A DNA stretch of 64,000 bases from Bradyrhizobium huanghuaihaiense (lineage in GTDB: Bacteria; Pseudomonadota; Alphaproteobacteria; Rhizobiales; Xanthobacteraceae). This document shows positions 8,419 to 18,030 of this stretch, in pieces (the stretch's first letter is position 1; each line of letters starts with the position of its first letter). The notes under the pieces are model-generated. The model had not been told where the DNA came from. It searched no databases and saw nothing but the letters and a program-made list of their open reading frames with translations. The position numbers were made by a program, and so were the translations under genes. Location of the stretch: positions 1 through 64,000 of the forward strand of contig NZ_VLLA01000002.1 in NCBI RefSeq assembly GCF_007830635.1, in the 5' to 3' direction.

Positions 8419-8440
8419 GAGACCGCCTTCGGGCGGTCTC
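8419..8440 (+). terminator. GC-rich hairpin after the barrel-protein gene
   Basis: GAGACCGCC, a TTCG tetraloop, then GGCGGTCTC form a perfect 9-base stem 24 bases after the stop at 8394. The T tract is poor (TTGCTG), so it is a likely but not textbook terminator. Confidence 0.6.
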
Positions 8441-8520
8441 TTGCTGTGCGGCCGATGTCGCCTGCTGGGCATTGAAGTCAAGGACATATTGAAGGCGTCC
8501 ACCGCTGGCGGAGGTCGGCA

Positions 8521-8763
8521 TCATCCGGGCGATCGTATGCCTCGCGGGTCGGTATCCCGGTGCGAGGCCACATAGTCGATCTCGCCATACGTAATGCCGA
8601 TGTCCTTCAGCTCCCGATCACTCAGGCTGCAAAGATCGCGCCGCAGCCGCTCCCATTTGCGCCACTCTTGAAAAGCCGTCCAACAATTCTTGAAGGCGCT
8701 GACACTGCGCCGCTGCGATACGTCCGTCTGGACCAAGCCCGTTGTCTGGTAAATCGTGCTCAT
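8521..8763 (-). CDS. DUF1127 small protein
   Basis: 80 residues from the ATG at 8763. The C-terminal half WERLRRDLCSLSDRELKDIG is the YjiS/DUF1127 signature (LxxLSDRxLkDIGl), a positively charged helix-turn-helix-like segment present in many short proteobacterial proteins, some linked to RNA metabolism or phosphate and C1 physiology. The N-terminus (MSTIYQTTGLVQTDVSQRR) is variable in the family. A longer open frame exists but the extra 20 residues are unlike the family. It is divergent from the winged-helix regulator at 8935. The exact role is unknown. Confidence 0.8.
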   Translation of the reverse strand: MSTIYQTTGLVQTDVSQRRSVSAFKNCWTAFQEWRKWERLRRDLCSLSDRELKDIGITYGEIDYVASHRDTDPRGIRSPG

Positions 8764-8934
8764 GGCAGCATCCTCGGGTGCCTGTTTCCACCCCGGACAA
8801 GCTGCCAGGATCCGGCCCAGCACGCTTGACCGGCAACTTACATTTTCCTCACCGCCAGCTTATTCTTGCGATTTCCACCGGGGCCAAAGCGCTGGCCGGT
8901 GACCGGGACCTCTGAATTCAGGGAGTTTCGCAGC

Positions 8935-10503
8935 TTGCGCTATCTCTTCGAGGACTACGCATTGGATCCCGACCGTCGCGAGCTGTATCGCGGCGCGAAT
9001 GTCGTCCCCGTGGCGCCGCAAGTCTTTGACCTGCTGGACTACCTCATCCGCAACCGGGAGCGGGTCGTCAGCAAGGACGACCTCATCAACGCCATCTGGA
9101 ATGGGCGCAGCGTCTCGGATGCGGCGTTGACGACGCGCCTGAACGTTGCCCGGAGCGCGGTGAGCGACACCGGAGAAGAGCAGCGTCTGATCAAGACGTT
9201 GCCGCGGAAGGGCTTCCGTTTCATCGGACCAGTGCGGGAGGAAGGGCGCGATGGTCGGGTGCTCGCCGACAGCGGGGGCGAACCAGAAAAACCTGCCCTC
9301 GCGCTCCCCGATAAACCCTCGATCGCCGTGCTCCCGTTTGCCAATTTGAGCTCCGATCCGGAGCAGGAGTATTTCGCAGATGGCGTCGTGGAGGATATCA
9401 CGATGGCGCTGTCTCTCTTTCGCTGGCTGTTTGTGATCGCACGCAATTCGAGCTTCACCTACAAGGGCCGGGCCGTGGACGTGAAGCAGGTCGGCCGCGA
9501 GCTTGGCGTGCGCTACGTGCTCGAAGGCAGCGTGCGCAAAGCCGGAAACCGCATTCGTATCGCGGGTCAGCTGATCGATGCCGAAACTGGAGCGCATCTC
9601 TGGGCGGACCGCTTCGAAGGGCCGATCGAGGACATGTTCGATCTGCAGGACGACGTGACGTCCAGCGTCGTGGGCGCAATCGCCCCGAAGCTGCAGCATG
9701 AGGAGATCAAGCGGGCCAGGCGCAAGCCGACCGAAAATCTGGATGCGTACGACTATTACCTGCGCGGGCTGGCGAAAGCGCGTTGGACCAAGGGCGCGAA
9801 CAGCGAGGCGCTCCAGCTCTTTTACAAGGCGATCGAGCTGGACCCTCATCTTGCCTGTGCCTATGGGATGGCCGCCTGGTGCCATGTTCGGCGCAAGGCG
9901 CTCGGTTGCATGAACGATCAAGCGCTGGAAAGTGCGGAGGCCACGCGGCTGGCTCGGAAGGCCGTGGATCTGGGGGCGGATGATCCATTCGCGCTATGTA
10001 TGGGTGGATACGCACTCGCGTTTCTGGCCCATGAGTTCGATGACGCCGCGGCCTTCATGGATCGGGCACTGGCCGTCAATCCAAACCTGGCCAGAGCCTG
10101 GATGCTCAGTGCCTGGTTGCGCGTCTGGAGAGGCGAGCCGGACCTCGCGCTCGAGCACGCTGCGCATGCCATGCGCCTGAGCCCGCGCGATCCGTCCATG
10201 TACTACACCACGTACGGAGCCATGGCCTATGCTCATTTCCTGGCGAGCCGCTACGATCTTGCGTTGGCATGCGCCGAACAGGCCGTGCGCGACAATCCGG
10301 GTTTTCTGCTGTCGACCTGCATCTCCGCAGCCAGCAATGCGATCGCCGGACGGCGTGAGCAGGCGCAAAGGGCCATGTCACGTGCGCTCGAATTCAATCC
10401 CGATCTGCACCTCTCCAACCTAAGAGATTTGGCGCCATTTCGCAGGATGGAGGATTTCGCGATCTTCGCCAGGGCGCTCCGTGACGCGGGCCTGCCGGAG
10501 TGA
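8935..10503 (+). CDS. Winged-helix (OmpR/CadC-type) / TolB-like / TPR regulator
   Basis: About 522 residues from the TTG at 8935. MRYLFEDYALDPDRREL is a typical start for this family and GGAG sits nine bases before it; an in-frame TTG at 8866 would add 23 residues. Residues 1-95 are a CadC/OmpR-type winged helix (VAPQVFDLLDYLIRNRERVVSKDDLI, then KTLPRKGFRFIG). A TolB N-terminal-like domain follows (SIAVLPFANLSSDPEQEYFADG, then GSVRKAGNRIRIAGQLID). The rest is TPR repeats. Relatives are often annotated as adenylate cyclase because of their partners, but no cyclase domain is present. It is probably a cytosolic DNA-binding regulator; signal and targets are unknown. Confidence 0.85.
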   Translation: MRYLFEDYALDPDRRELYRGANVVPVAPQVFDLLDYLIRNRERVVSKDDLINAIWNGRSVSDAALTTRLNVARSAVSDTGEEQRLIKTLPRKGFRFIGPVREEGRDGRVLADSGGEPEKPALALPDKPSIAVLPFANLSSDPEQEYFADGVVEDITMALSLFRWLFVIARNSSFTYKGRAVDVKQVGRELGVRYVLEGSVRKAGNRIRIAGQLIDAETGAHLWADRFEGPIEDMFDLQDDVTSSVVGAIAPKLQHEEIKRARRKPTENLDAYDYYLRGLAKARWTKGANSEALQLFYKAIELDPHLACAYGMAAWCHVRRKALGCMNDQALESAEATRLARKAVDLGADDPFALCMGGYALAFLAHEFDDAAAFMDRALAVNPNLARAWMLSAWLRVWRGEPDLALEHAAHAMRLSPRDPSMYYTTYGAMAYAHFLASRYDLALACAEQAVRDNPGFLLSTCISAASNAIAGRREQAQRAMSRALEFNPDLHLSNLRDLAPFRRMEDFAIFARALRDAGLPE

Positions 10504-10553
10504 CGCGCTCTGCCGCACGCGGCAGGGCGACGGCCATCAACCTGGCCGGCTTG

Positions 10554-10569
10554 TGTGACTGATATCACT
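10554..10569. promoter_or_regulatory. CRP-like dyad upstream of the caspase-like gene
   Basis: TGTGACTGATATCACT matches TGTGA-N6-TCACA at all but one base. It lies 61 bases before the ATG at 10631, a suitable place for activation by a CRP-family regulator. The sequence match is clear; function is unproven. Confidence 0.4.
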
Positions 10570-10630
10570 TACGCCGCGCTTGCCTTTCATCAGGCTCCGC
10601 ATAGGCTGCGCACATATATTCGGGGCTGCA

Positions 10631-12484
10631 ATGGGCGCTTTTCGCTGGTTTTCATTGATCTTTTTCATCTGGCTTGGTTGCGGTCCGGCCCATGCCGAGC
10701 GCCGGGTTGCGCTGGTGATCGGCAATTCCGCCTACAAGAGCGTGGCGAAGCTCGCCAACCCCGCGAACGATGCCGTCCTGGTCGGCGGCATGTTCAGGAA
10801 GGCCGGGTTCGACTGGATCGATACCCGGACCGATCTCAATGCCGCGGAGATGCGAAAAGCGTTGCGTGAATTCGGCGCGCGGGCCCGAGACGCCGAGGTT
10901 GCCGTCATCTACTACGCAGGGCACGGCATCGAGCTGGACGGGACCAACTACCTGATCCCGATCGACGCGGCGCTGGAGACGGACAGTGACGTTCTCGACG
11001 AGACCGTGGGGCTCGACCGTGCGCTGTTTGCCGTCGAGCCGGCCAAGCAGCTTCGGCTCATCATTCTGGATGCGTGCCGCGACAATCCCTTCGCCAAGAC
11101 CATGAAGCGGACCGTGGCGGCCCGCGCCATCGGACGCGGCCTTGCCAAGGTCGAGCCGACCAGCCCGAACACGATGATCGCTTATGCAGCGAAGGCGGGT
11201 TCGACGGCCTCCGACGGCGATTCCAGGAACAGCCCGTTTGCAGCGGCCCTCGTCGAGCGGCTGCCGACCCCCGGCCTCGATCTGCGCAAGGCCTTTGGTT
11301 TCGTCCGCGACGATGTGCTCAAGACCACCGGCTACAAGCAGGAGCCTTATGTCTACGGCTCCCTTGGCGGAGATGACGTGCCGCTGGTCGCGGCGAAGCC
11401 GGTCGTCACCGCGCCGCAGGCAAATCCGCAGGACGCGGTGCGTCGCGATTACGAGCTGGCGCTCCAGATCGGCACGAGGGAAGTCTGGACCGCGTTCCTG
11501 GCTGAATATCCCGAAGGCTTCTACGCCAGCCTCGCCAAGGGCCAGCTCAACCGGATCGCGGCCGAGGAGACGCGCGCGGCGGCCGCGGAGAAGGCGCGGC
11601 GGGCCGAGGACGAGAAGGCTCGGCTCGCAGCGGATCGGGCGCAGAAGGCAGAGCAGGACAAGGCCGCCGCTGCGGCGAAGGCCGCCGAGGATGCGCGGAT
11701 CGCCGCGGAGAAGGCCAAGCAGATCGAGGAGGCCAGGGCTGCCGCGGCAGAGCAACGTCGCAAGGAGGCGGAAGCCGCGGTGGCAAAGGCTTTGGCCGAC
11801 AAGGCGGCTGCGGAGAAAGCGCTCGCCGACAAGATCGCCAATGAGAAGGCCGCTGCCGAAATGGCCGCCAGGGAAGCGGCCGCGAAGAAGGCGCAGGACG
11901 GCGGCGAGCTGAAGGTCGCGGCCGTTGCGCCGACGTCGTCACAGCCGAGCCTGTCGCCGCAAGAGGCGGCGAAGGCGGTGCAGTCGGAATTGCGGCGGGT
12001 CGGATGCCTCTCCGCACCTGCCGACGGCGACTGGAAGGTGTCCTCGCAGCGATCGCTCGCGATGTTCAACAAGTATGCGGGCACCAGGCTCGACCCGACC
12101 GCCGCCGGCCTCGACGCGCTGGACGCGATCAAGGCGAAGCCCGGCCGGGTTTGTCCCCTGGTCTGCGACCGCGGTTTCAGGGCCGACGGCGATGCTTGCG
12201 TCAAGATCGCCTGCCGTGCCGGCTACCGCGTCAATGACGACAACGAGTGCGAGAAGATCCAGGACAAAAAACCAACTGCGAGCCGCGAGCAGTCCAGGGC
12301 ACGCGATGCCGAGCGCAAGAGCGACGAGGCTGCACCCGCCAAGCAGCAATCATCCGGCCAGATGATTTGCAATCAGGCCGGCTGTCGTCCCGTCGCTCGC
12401 GGGTGCAGGCTCGTCGCCGACACCTCCGCCGGCATCGGCAACGCCGCCGGGATCAACGGACGAACGCGCGAAGTGTGCAACTGA
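10631..12484 (+). CDS. Exported caspase-like (C14) protein with coiled coil
   Basis: 617 residues from the ATG at 10631, giving a clean signal peptide (MGAFRWFSLIFFIWLGCGPAHA, cleavage near 22). Residues 24-260 are a caspase-like p20 domain: ALVIGNSAYK, then YYAGHG with His98 and DACRDNPF with Cys149, the expected catalytic dyad. Residues 300-420 are an Ala/Lys/Glu-rich coiled coil. The C-terminus has a helical peptidoglycan-binding-like segment (AKAVQSELRRVGCLSAPADGDW) and a Cys-rich tail (CPLVCDRGF, CRAGYRV, CNQAGCRPV). Such exported metacaspase-like proteins are widespread in Bradyrhizobium but poorly studied; the cleavage target is unknown and periplasmic action is inferred from the signal peptide. 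A CRP-like site precedes it. Confidence 0.85.
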   Translation: MGAFRWFSLIFFIWLGCGPAHAERRVALVIGNSAYKSVAKLANPANDAVLVGGMFRKAGFDWIDTRTDLNAAEMRKALREFGARARDAEVAVIYYAGHGIELDGTNYLIPIDAALETDSDVLDETVGLDRALFAVEPAKQLRLIILDACRDNPFAKTMKRTVAARAIGRGLAKVEPTSPNTMIAYAAKAGSTASDGDSRNSPFAAALVERLPTPGLDLRKAFGFVRDDVLKTTGYKQEPYVYGSLGGDDVPLVAAKPVVTAPQANPQDAVRRDYELALQIGTREVWTAFLAEYPEGFYASLAKGQLNRIAAEETRAAAAEKARRAEDEKARLAADRAQKAEQDKAAAAAKAAEDARIAAEKAKQIEEARAAAAEQRRKEAEAAVAKALADKAAAEKALADKIANEKAAAEMAAREAAAKKAQDGGELKVAAVAPTSSQPSLSPQEAAKAVQSELRRVGCLSAPADGDWKVSSQRSLAMFNKYAGTRLDPTAAGLDALDAIKAKPGRVCPLVCDRGFRADGDACVKIACRAGYRVNDDNECEKIQDKKPTASREQSRARDAERKSDEAAPAKQQSSGQMICNQAGCRPVARGCRLVADTSAGIGNAAGINGRTREVCN

Positions 12485-12557
12485 TGCGGCGACGGGGCGT
12501 TCTCAGATCTGACGAGAGCAGCAAGATAGAGTCGAGCGCTACGTAACCGTGCGAGTT

Positions 12558-12636
12558 CGCAGGACGGGGAGGGCGCCTGCGGAACACATCACGTTGAAGC
12601 TATCGATGGGTTTCGCTGCGCGCGGTCTGTCCTGCC
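12558..12636. repeat. Decayed copy of the GATGGGTAGAGC palindromic repeat
   Basis: The arm CGCAGGACGGGGAGGGC aligns with CGTAGGATGGGTAGAGC of copy 1 with four changes, and the inner TATCGATGGGTTTCGCTGCG (12601-12620) is identical to copy 2. The right arm is degenerate. It lies upstream of the sigma-54 promoter region in the 12485-12928 gap. Confidence 0.5.
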
Positions 12637-12720
12637 CGCTGAGCGATGAAGGCCCCGGAAGCCTCCGCCAAGGACTCGAAGAGGGGCTGGTCCAACTGCC
12701 GTCGTCCTGGCTTGAAATTC

Positions 12721-12778
12721 CGGTTTCGGAGACCGAAATTCGATCCGGCCGCACGCTCCCCGTTTGAATTTCGAACGG
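12721..12778. promoter_or_regulatory. Possible upstream activator sites for the sigma-54 promoter
   Basis: Two dyads: CGGTTTCGGAGACCG at 12721-12735 (one mismatched pair) and CCGTTTGAATTTCGAACGG at 12760-12778 (one mismatched pair). They lie about 70-125 bases before the -24 element, where enhancer-binding proteins usually bind. The assignment to the activator at 16026 is inference. Confidence 0.4.
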
Positions 12779-12844
12779 ACGGCAAACAGGCTTGCGCGGC
12801 CAACACTTCAATGACTGCAAGCGCTTAAATCCAGAAATCCGGTC

Positions 12845-12859
12845 TGGCACGCAATCTGC
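12845..12859 (+). promoter_or_regulatory. Predicted sigma-54 (-24/-12) promoter
   Basis: TGGCACGCAATCTGC has GG at 12846-12847 and GC at 12858-12859, exactly 12 bases apart; the -24 half TGGCACG is a full consensus match and the -12 half is CTGC instead of TTGC. It lies 69 bases before the monooxygenase ATG, and a sigma-54 activator is encoded in the same cluster. Confidence 0.65.
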
Positions 12860-12928
12860 GTTTCTCCCCTTGCGTCTCCCACGCTCTGCGGCGGGGAGCA
12901 GAACAAGTCTGACATTGGGAGGGAAGCC

Positions 12929-14563
12929 ATGAGTGAGTCCAAGAGTAACGGCGCGGGCAGGCACGAAAGCCTCGACGCAGTGGTGATCGGCACGGGCGTT
13001 GCCGGCCTCTACCAGCTCTACAAGCTGCGCGACGAGCAGGGCCTGAGGGTCAAGGCCGTCGATACGGCCACTGGCGTCGGCGGCACCTGGTACTGGAATC
13101 GCTATCCCGGAGCGCGCTTCGACTCCGAGGCCTATATCTACCAGTATCTGTTCTCGGAGGAGCTCTACAAGGGCTGGAGCTGGAGCGAGCGTTTCCCCGG
13201 CCAGCCAGAGATCGAAAAGTGGCTCAACTACGTCGCCGACAAGCTCGATCTGCGCAAGGACATCCGGTTCTCGACGACGATCACGAGTGCCGTCTTCAAC
13301 GAGGCAACGCAGCGCTGGACGATCACGACCGACAAGGGCGACACCATCGATGCGCAGTTCCTGATCACCTGCTGCGGCATGCTGTCCGCACCGCTGACCT
13401 CGGTGTTTCCCGGACAGGAGACGTTCAAGGGCGTGCTCGTCCACACCGGCCGCTATCCGAAGGAGAAGCTCGACCTTGCCGGCAAGCGCGTCGCCGTGGT
13501 CGGCAACGGCGCCACGGGCATTCAGGTGATCCAGACCATCGCCGGCGAGGTCGGCAGCCTGAAGGTGTTTGTGCGCACGCCGCAATACATCATTCCGATG
13601 AAGAACCCGAAATACGGGCCGACGGAGGTCGAGGCCTACAAGGCGCGGTTCGAGGAATTCCGAAAGACCCTGCCTCGCTCGTTCACCGGCTTCGAATACG
13701 ACTTCACCAACGGCGCCTGGAAGGATCTCACGCCGGAGCAGCGTCACACCGTGCTGGAGAAGATCTGGGATGAAGGTTCGCTGCGGCTGTGGCTCGCCTC
13801 ATTCGTCGAAATGTTCTTCGAGGAGGATGTCAGCGAGGAGATCTCCGAGTTCGTTCGCAAGAAGATGCGCGCGCGCCTGAAGGACCCCAAGCTCTGCGAG
13901 GCGCTGATCCCGACCGATTACGGCTTCGGCACGCATCGTGTCCCGCTCGAGACCAACTATCTGGAGGCTTTTCACCAGGCGAACGTCGAGCTGGTCAGCG
14001 TCAAGAACAACCCGATCAAGCGGATCACGCCGCAAGGTATCGAGCTCAGCGACGGAACTTCGTATGGGCTGGACGTGATCATTCTTGCGACGGGCTTCGA
14101 TGCCGGCTCGGGCGCGCTCACCCGCATCGATATCCGCGGGCGCGACGGCCGCTCCCTGAAGGACGAATGGAGCCGCGATATCCGCACCACGATGGGACTG
14201 CAGGTCCATGGCTATCCCAACATGTTCACGACCGGAGCGCCGCTGGCGCCCTCGACGGCGCTTTGCAACATGACGACATGCCTTCAGCAGCAGGTCGAAT
14301 GGATCAGCGACTGTATCGCCTATCTCAAGAAGAATCACCTGAGCGTCATCGAGCCCACCAAGGAGACGCAGGACGCCTGGGTCGCGCATCACGACGAGAT
14401 CGCGAACACGACCCTCGTGACCAAGACGAACTCCTGGTACATGGGCTCGAACGTCGAGGGGAAGCCGCGCCGTCTGCTCTCCTATATCGGTGGGGTCGGG
14501 ACCTACCGCCAGAAGTGCGATGAAGTCGCCTCTTCGGCCTATCCCGGCTTTGCCAAGCAGTGA
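12929..14563 (+). CDS. Flavin-dependent Baeyer-Villiger monooxygenase
   Basis: 544 residues, the usual length of type I BVMOs. FAD-binding GTGVAG at 21-26, then [17 protein letters not shown], a classic active-site segment. The BVMO fingerprint FxGxxxHxxxWP is present as [12 protein letters not shown] with Tyr for Trp. The NADPH-binding motif GNGATG follows. The enzyme inserts oxygen next to a carbonyl, turning ketones into esters or lactones with NADPH and O2; the closest resemblance is to cyclohexanone/phenylacetone monooxygenases. The native ketone is unknown. GGGAGGGAAGCC is a strong ribosome site. It is followed 68 bases later by a serine hydrolase that could open the ester or lactone, and a sigma-54 promoter lies upstream. 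Confidence 0.9.
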   Translation: MSESKSNGAGRHESLDAVVIGTGVAGLYQLYKLRDEQGLRVKAVDTATGVGGTWYWNRYPGARFDSEAYIYQYLFSEELYKGWSWSERFPGQPEIEKWLNYVADKLDLRKDIRFSTTITSAVFNEATQRWTITTDKGDTIDAQFLITCCGMLSAPLTSVFPGQETFKGVLVHTGRYPKEKLDLAGKRVAVVGNGATGIQVIQTIAGEVGSLKVFVRTPQYIIPMKNPKYGPTEVEAYKARFEEFRKTLPRSFTGFEYDFTNGAWKDLTPEQRHTVLEKIWDEGSLRLWLASFVEMFFEEDVSEEISEFVRKKMRARLKDPKLCEALIPTDYGFGTHRVPLETNYLEAFHQANVELVSVKNNPIKRITPQGIELSDGTSYGLDVIILATGFDAGSGALTRIDIRGRDGRSLKDEWSRDIRTTMGLQVHGYPNMFTTGAPLAPSTALCNMTTCLQQQVEWISDCIAYLKKNHLSVIEPTKETQDAWVAHHDEIANTTLVTKTNSWYMGSNVEGKPRRLLSYIGGVGTYRQKCDEVASSAYPGFAKQ

Positions 14564-14631
14564 ACGACGCAAGGGGCACGCGAACGCGGCCCCTTCTTTT
14601 TCGCAATCCCAAAATTCGACGGAGGAAACAC

Positions 14632-15825
14632 ATGTGCAGAGAATTTGCCGTAGACGCCGACGCAATCCTCAACGAGACCGTTGCGACGGGGACAGGTGTC
14701 CCGGGCGTCGTCGCCATGGTGACTGATCGCAACGGCAATATCTATGAAGGTGCTGCCGGCAAGCGTCGGACCGACCGGCCGGAGGCGATGACGACGGATA
14801 CGAACTTTGCGATCTTCTCGACCACCAAGGCGATCACCGGCACCGCCGCTCTTCAACTGATCGAAGAGGGCCGGCTCGACCTCGATGCCCCAGCGAAGAG
14901 ATATGCGCCCGACATCGGCAAGCTGCAGGTGATCGACGGCTTCGACGCCGACGGCCGGCCGAAGCTTCGCGCGCCGAAGCGCGACGTGACGACACGCATG
15001 CTGCTGCTGCACACCGGCGGCTTCGGCTACGACTTCTTCAACGAGAACTATCTGCGCCTGGCGACCGACCACGGACAGCCGAGTGTCATCACCTCGTCGA
15101 AGGCTGCGATCATGACGCCGCTTCTGTTCGATCCCGGTTCGAAATGGGAGTACGGCACGAACATCGATTGGGTCGGGCAGGTCGTCGAGGGCATCACCGG
15201 CAAACGGCTCGGCGACGTCTTCACTGATCGCATCTTCAAGCCGCTCGGCATGGCGAACACGACGTTCGAGATCAACGACACGGTGCGCAGCAAGCTCGCC
15301 GGCGTGCACGCCCGCAACGCCGACGGCTCCCTCACGCCGATGGACTTCGAATTGCCGTCAAATCCGGAGGTCCATATGGGGGGACATGGCCTCTACAGCA
15401 CGGTCGGCGACTACATGCGCTTCATTCGGATGTGGCTGAACGACGGGAATGGCCCGCACGGCCGGGTGCTCAAGGCGGAAACCGTGAGGATGGCGGAAAA
15501 GAACCATCTCGGCGATCTCAAGATCACGGCATTGCCGGGGGTGATCAAGTCGCTCTCCAATGATGCCGAGTTCTTCCCGGGCCAGTCGAAATCCTGGTCG
15601 TTCACGTTCATGGTCAATGACGAGGAGGCCCCGACGGGGCGGCCGGCCGGAGCGCTCGGCTGGGCTGGCCTCGCAAACCTGTTCTACTGGATCGACCGGC
15701 AGAACGGCTTCGGCGGCTATTGGGCAACCCAGATCCTGCCGTTTGGCGATCCGGCTTCGTTCACCGGGTATTTGCGCTTCGAGACGGCCTTCTATGACAC
15801 CCTGCACCGCCGCAAGGCAGCGTAG
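14632..15825 (+). CDS. Serine hydrolase of the beta-lactamase/esterase EstB family
   Basis: 397 residues from the ATG at 14632, chosen for the perfect GGAGGAAACAC ribosome site. Nucleophile motif STTK (Ser63, Lys66), YGTN as the second motif, and [10 protein letters not shown] as the third, as in class C beta-lactamase-like esterases. No signal peptide, so it is likely a cytosolic esterase or lactonase rather than a true beta-lactamase. Lying between the BVMO and the sigma-54 activator on the same strand, it is the natural candidate to hydrolyse the BVMO product to a hydroxy acid or to acid plus alcohol. The substrate is inferred from context only. Confidence 0.85.
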   Translation: MCREFAVDADAILNETVATGTGVPGVVAMVTDRNGNIYEGAAGKRRTDRPEAMTTDTNFAIFSTTKAITGTAALQLIEEGRLDLDAPAKRYAPDIGKLQVIDGFDADGRPKLRAPKRDVTTRMLLLHTGGFGYDFFNENYLRLATDHGQPSVITSSKAAIMTPLLFDPGSKWEYGTNIDWVGQVVEGITGKRLGDVFTDRIFKPLGMANTTFEINDTVRSKLAGVHARNADGSLTPMDFELPSNPEVHMGGHGLYSTVGDYMRFIRMWLNDGNGPHGRVLKAETVRMAEKNHLGDLKITALPGVIKSLSNDAEFFPGQSKSWSFTFMVNDEEAPTGRPAGALGWAGLANLFYWIDRQNGFGGYWATQILPFGDPASFTGYLRFETAFYDTLHRRKAA

Positions 15826-16025
15826 GGACCTGGCAGGTCAGGACATCAGGCGCGCCTTTCGGCTTCACGGCTTTCGCAGTGCGGCCGGAGGCGCGCCAAA
15901 GTTGCGCCGCGATCCGATTGTCAGTTGCGCGTTGGCATGGAATGATCTCAAGATCGGCCGATCAAGCTCGGGGTCCCTCAACAACAAGAAGATCTTGGAC
16001 CACTCAGCGCGTCAAAGGAGGAAGC

Positions 16026-17990
16026 GTGTTGGGTCAGACGCCAGAGGAAGCTTTTGCGAATCCAGGCATTGAACGCGACGTCCTGACGAGCTGGGAGCAC
16101 TTCCTGTCCGGGACCGGCGCCGGCGGCCGGGTCGTTCGGCCCGCGATCAACGATTCCTGGCTGCGGAGCCGGAAATCGGCCGTGGACTATCGACGCAGCC
16201 AGGCTCCAATGCCGATGAACGACGAACGGCTGCACTGCCTGCTCGACAAGCGCACCCGCCTGGTCCACGCCGGCGCCTCGACCATGGCCCTGGCGCGCGA
16301 CTACATGCGCGAAACAGGCACGGTCATGGTCCTGACCGACGTCGACGGCATCGTGTTGCGCCTGGAAGGCGATACCAAGCTCGCGCTGCGCAATGCCGTG
16401 GAGAAGACGCACCTGCTGCCCGGCAGCAATTGGAGCGAGGCGACCTGCGGCACCAACGCGATCGGCACGGCGCTGGAAACCGGCCAGGCCATCCAGGTGC
16501 ATGCCACCGAACATTTTTGCTCGGGCATCCAGCGCTGGACTTGCTCGGCTTCCGTCGTCCACGATCCCATCGACGGCGCGGTCATCGGAGCCATCGACAT
16601 TTCCGGGCTGTCGGATTCCTATGGACGACAGGCACTCGCATTGGCGATCTCGGCGGCTGCGCGCATCGAGGCGCATCTGCTCCAGATGGAGCTGGACGCC
16701 CGTTACCGGCTTCTCGATCAATGCTTTTGGATGCTGCCTCCTTCGGACCGCCACCATGCCGTGCTGTTCGATAGCGCCGGGCGGCCCTTCAAGGCGAATG
16801 GCGAGATGGCGCAGATCTTACGCGACCTCGGTGCGCCGCAGAGCCAGTCGAATTTCCCGCTCCTTGGAAGCAGCGAGGATCGTCCCGGGACCAATCTGCG
16901 GCCGGCCTGGATCAAGGAAGAATGGCTGAGACCGGTGGCCTATCAGGGCGAACATCTTGGAACGGTCATGGTGGCGCCGAAGCCAGGGGTTTCGAGCAGA
17001 TCCGTTTTTCCATCCGCTCAAGGTGAAGCCAAGGCATTCACCAACATCATCCATGCAGACCCCAAGATGCACGCGGTGCTCGAAAAATGCCGCCGTGTCG
17101 GCACGACCGCAGCTCCCGTCCTGTTGCTTGGTGAGACCGGTGTCGGCAAGGAGGTTTTCGCTCAAGCCATTCATTCGGCGTCTCCGCGCCGCGGCGGCCC
17201 GTTGGTCGTCGTGAATTGTGGCTCCGTCTCGCGCGAGCTGCTGGCGAGCGAGCTGTTCGGCTATGTCGACGGCGCGTTCACTGGCGCACGGCGTGGCGGC
17301 ATGGCCGGAAAGATCGAGGCTGCGTCCCGCGGCACCCTTTTCCTCGACGAAATCGGCGAATTGCCGCTCGATCTCCAGCCCATGTTGCTGCGGGCTCTGG
17401 AGAATGGCGAGATCAGCCGGGTCGGCGACACCGTGGCCCGCAAGGTGGACTTTCGCCTCGTCGCCGCGACCAACCGCGATCTGCAAGCCGAGGTTGACGC
17501 CCAGCGCTTCCGCAGGGATCTGTACTACCGTCTCGCGGTCGTGCCCGTCGTCATACCGCCGCTGCGGGAGCGCTGCGATGACATTCCGCTGCTGGTCGAT
17601 TATTTCGTCGCCCAGGCAAGGTCACGCTACGGCCTTGCCGATCGCCGTTTTGCGCCGGAGGTGCTCGAGCGCCTGCGCCGGTATGGCTGGCCCGGCAACG
17701 TTCGCGAACTACGAAACTTGATCGAGAGCCTGATGCTGACCAGTGACGGCGACCCAATCGAACCGTCGGATCTGCCTGACAGCATCCGGCGGACGGAAGA
17801 TGCATGCGAACCGGGCCTGTCTCTGGCTGAGTCAGCCGAACGTGACTTGATATCGCGCACGCTGCGGTCGTGTAGCGGCAATGTGACGGCGACCGCGTCC
17901 GCGCTCGGTCTCGCCAAAAGCACTGTCTATGCAAAGCTGCATCGTTACAACATCCGCTTGGACCCGAGCTCTGCAAACCCCGCACGTTGA
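16026..17990 (+). CDS. Sigma-54-dependent activator, AcoR-like (GAF, AAA+, Fis)
   Basis: 654 residues from the GTG at 16026, which has the strong ribosome site AAAGGAGGAAGC; longer in-frame starts lack one. N-terminal GAF-type sensor region (about 75-210, with GTNAIGTALETGQAIQV typical of AcoR). AAA+ domain at about 335-570: Walker A GETGVGKE, the sigma-54 contact loop GAFTGA, LFLDEIGELP, and RRDLYYRLAVVPV. C-terminal Fis-type helix-turn-helix (NVTATASALGLAKSTVYAKL). AcoR-type activators sense small alcohols, ketones or aromatic compounds. The likely target is the -24/-12 promoter at 12845 upstream of the BVMO gene; autoregulation is possible. Confidence 0.9.
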   Translation: MLGQTPEEAFANPGIERDVLTSWEHFLSGTGAGGRVVRPAINDSWLRSRKSAVDYRRSQAPMPMNDERLHCLLDKRTRLVHAGASTMALARDYMRETGTVMVLTDVDGIVLRLEGDTKLALRNAVEKTHLLPGSNWSEATCGTNAIGTALETGQAIQVHATEHFCSGIQRWTCSASVVHDPIDGAVIGAIDISGLSDSYGRQALALAISAAARIEAHLLQMELDARYRLLDQCFWMLPPSDRHHAVLFDSAGRPFKANGEMAQILRDLGAPQSQSNFPLLGSSEDRPGTNLRPAWIKEEWLRPVAYQGEHLGTVMVAPKPGVSSRSVFPSAQGEAKAFTNIIHADPKMHAVLEKCRRVGTTAAPVLLLGETGVGKEVFAQAIHSASPRRGGPLVVVNCGSVSRELLASELFGYVDGAFTGARRGGMAGKIEAASRGTLFLDEIGELPLDLQPMLLRALENGEISRVGDTVARKVDFRLVAATNRDLQAEVDAQRFRRDLYYRLAVVPVVIPPLRERCDDIPLLVDYFVAQARSRYGLADRRFAPEVLERLRRYGWPGNVRELRNLIESLMLTSDGDPIEPSDLPDSIRRTEDACEPGLSLAESAERDLISRTLRSCSGNVTATASALGLAKSTVYAKLHRYNIRLDPSSANPAR

Positions 17991-18030
17991 TGTCGCCGCA
18001 ACGTCCGCCGCGGCGTCGGGCGTTGCGCGC

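Noticed and set aside
12539..13747. A 402-codon minus-strand frame opposite the BVMO start
   Set aside because: No motif, and it covers the decayed repeat and the sigma-54 promoter; shadow frame.
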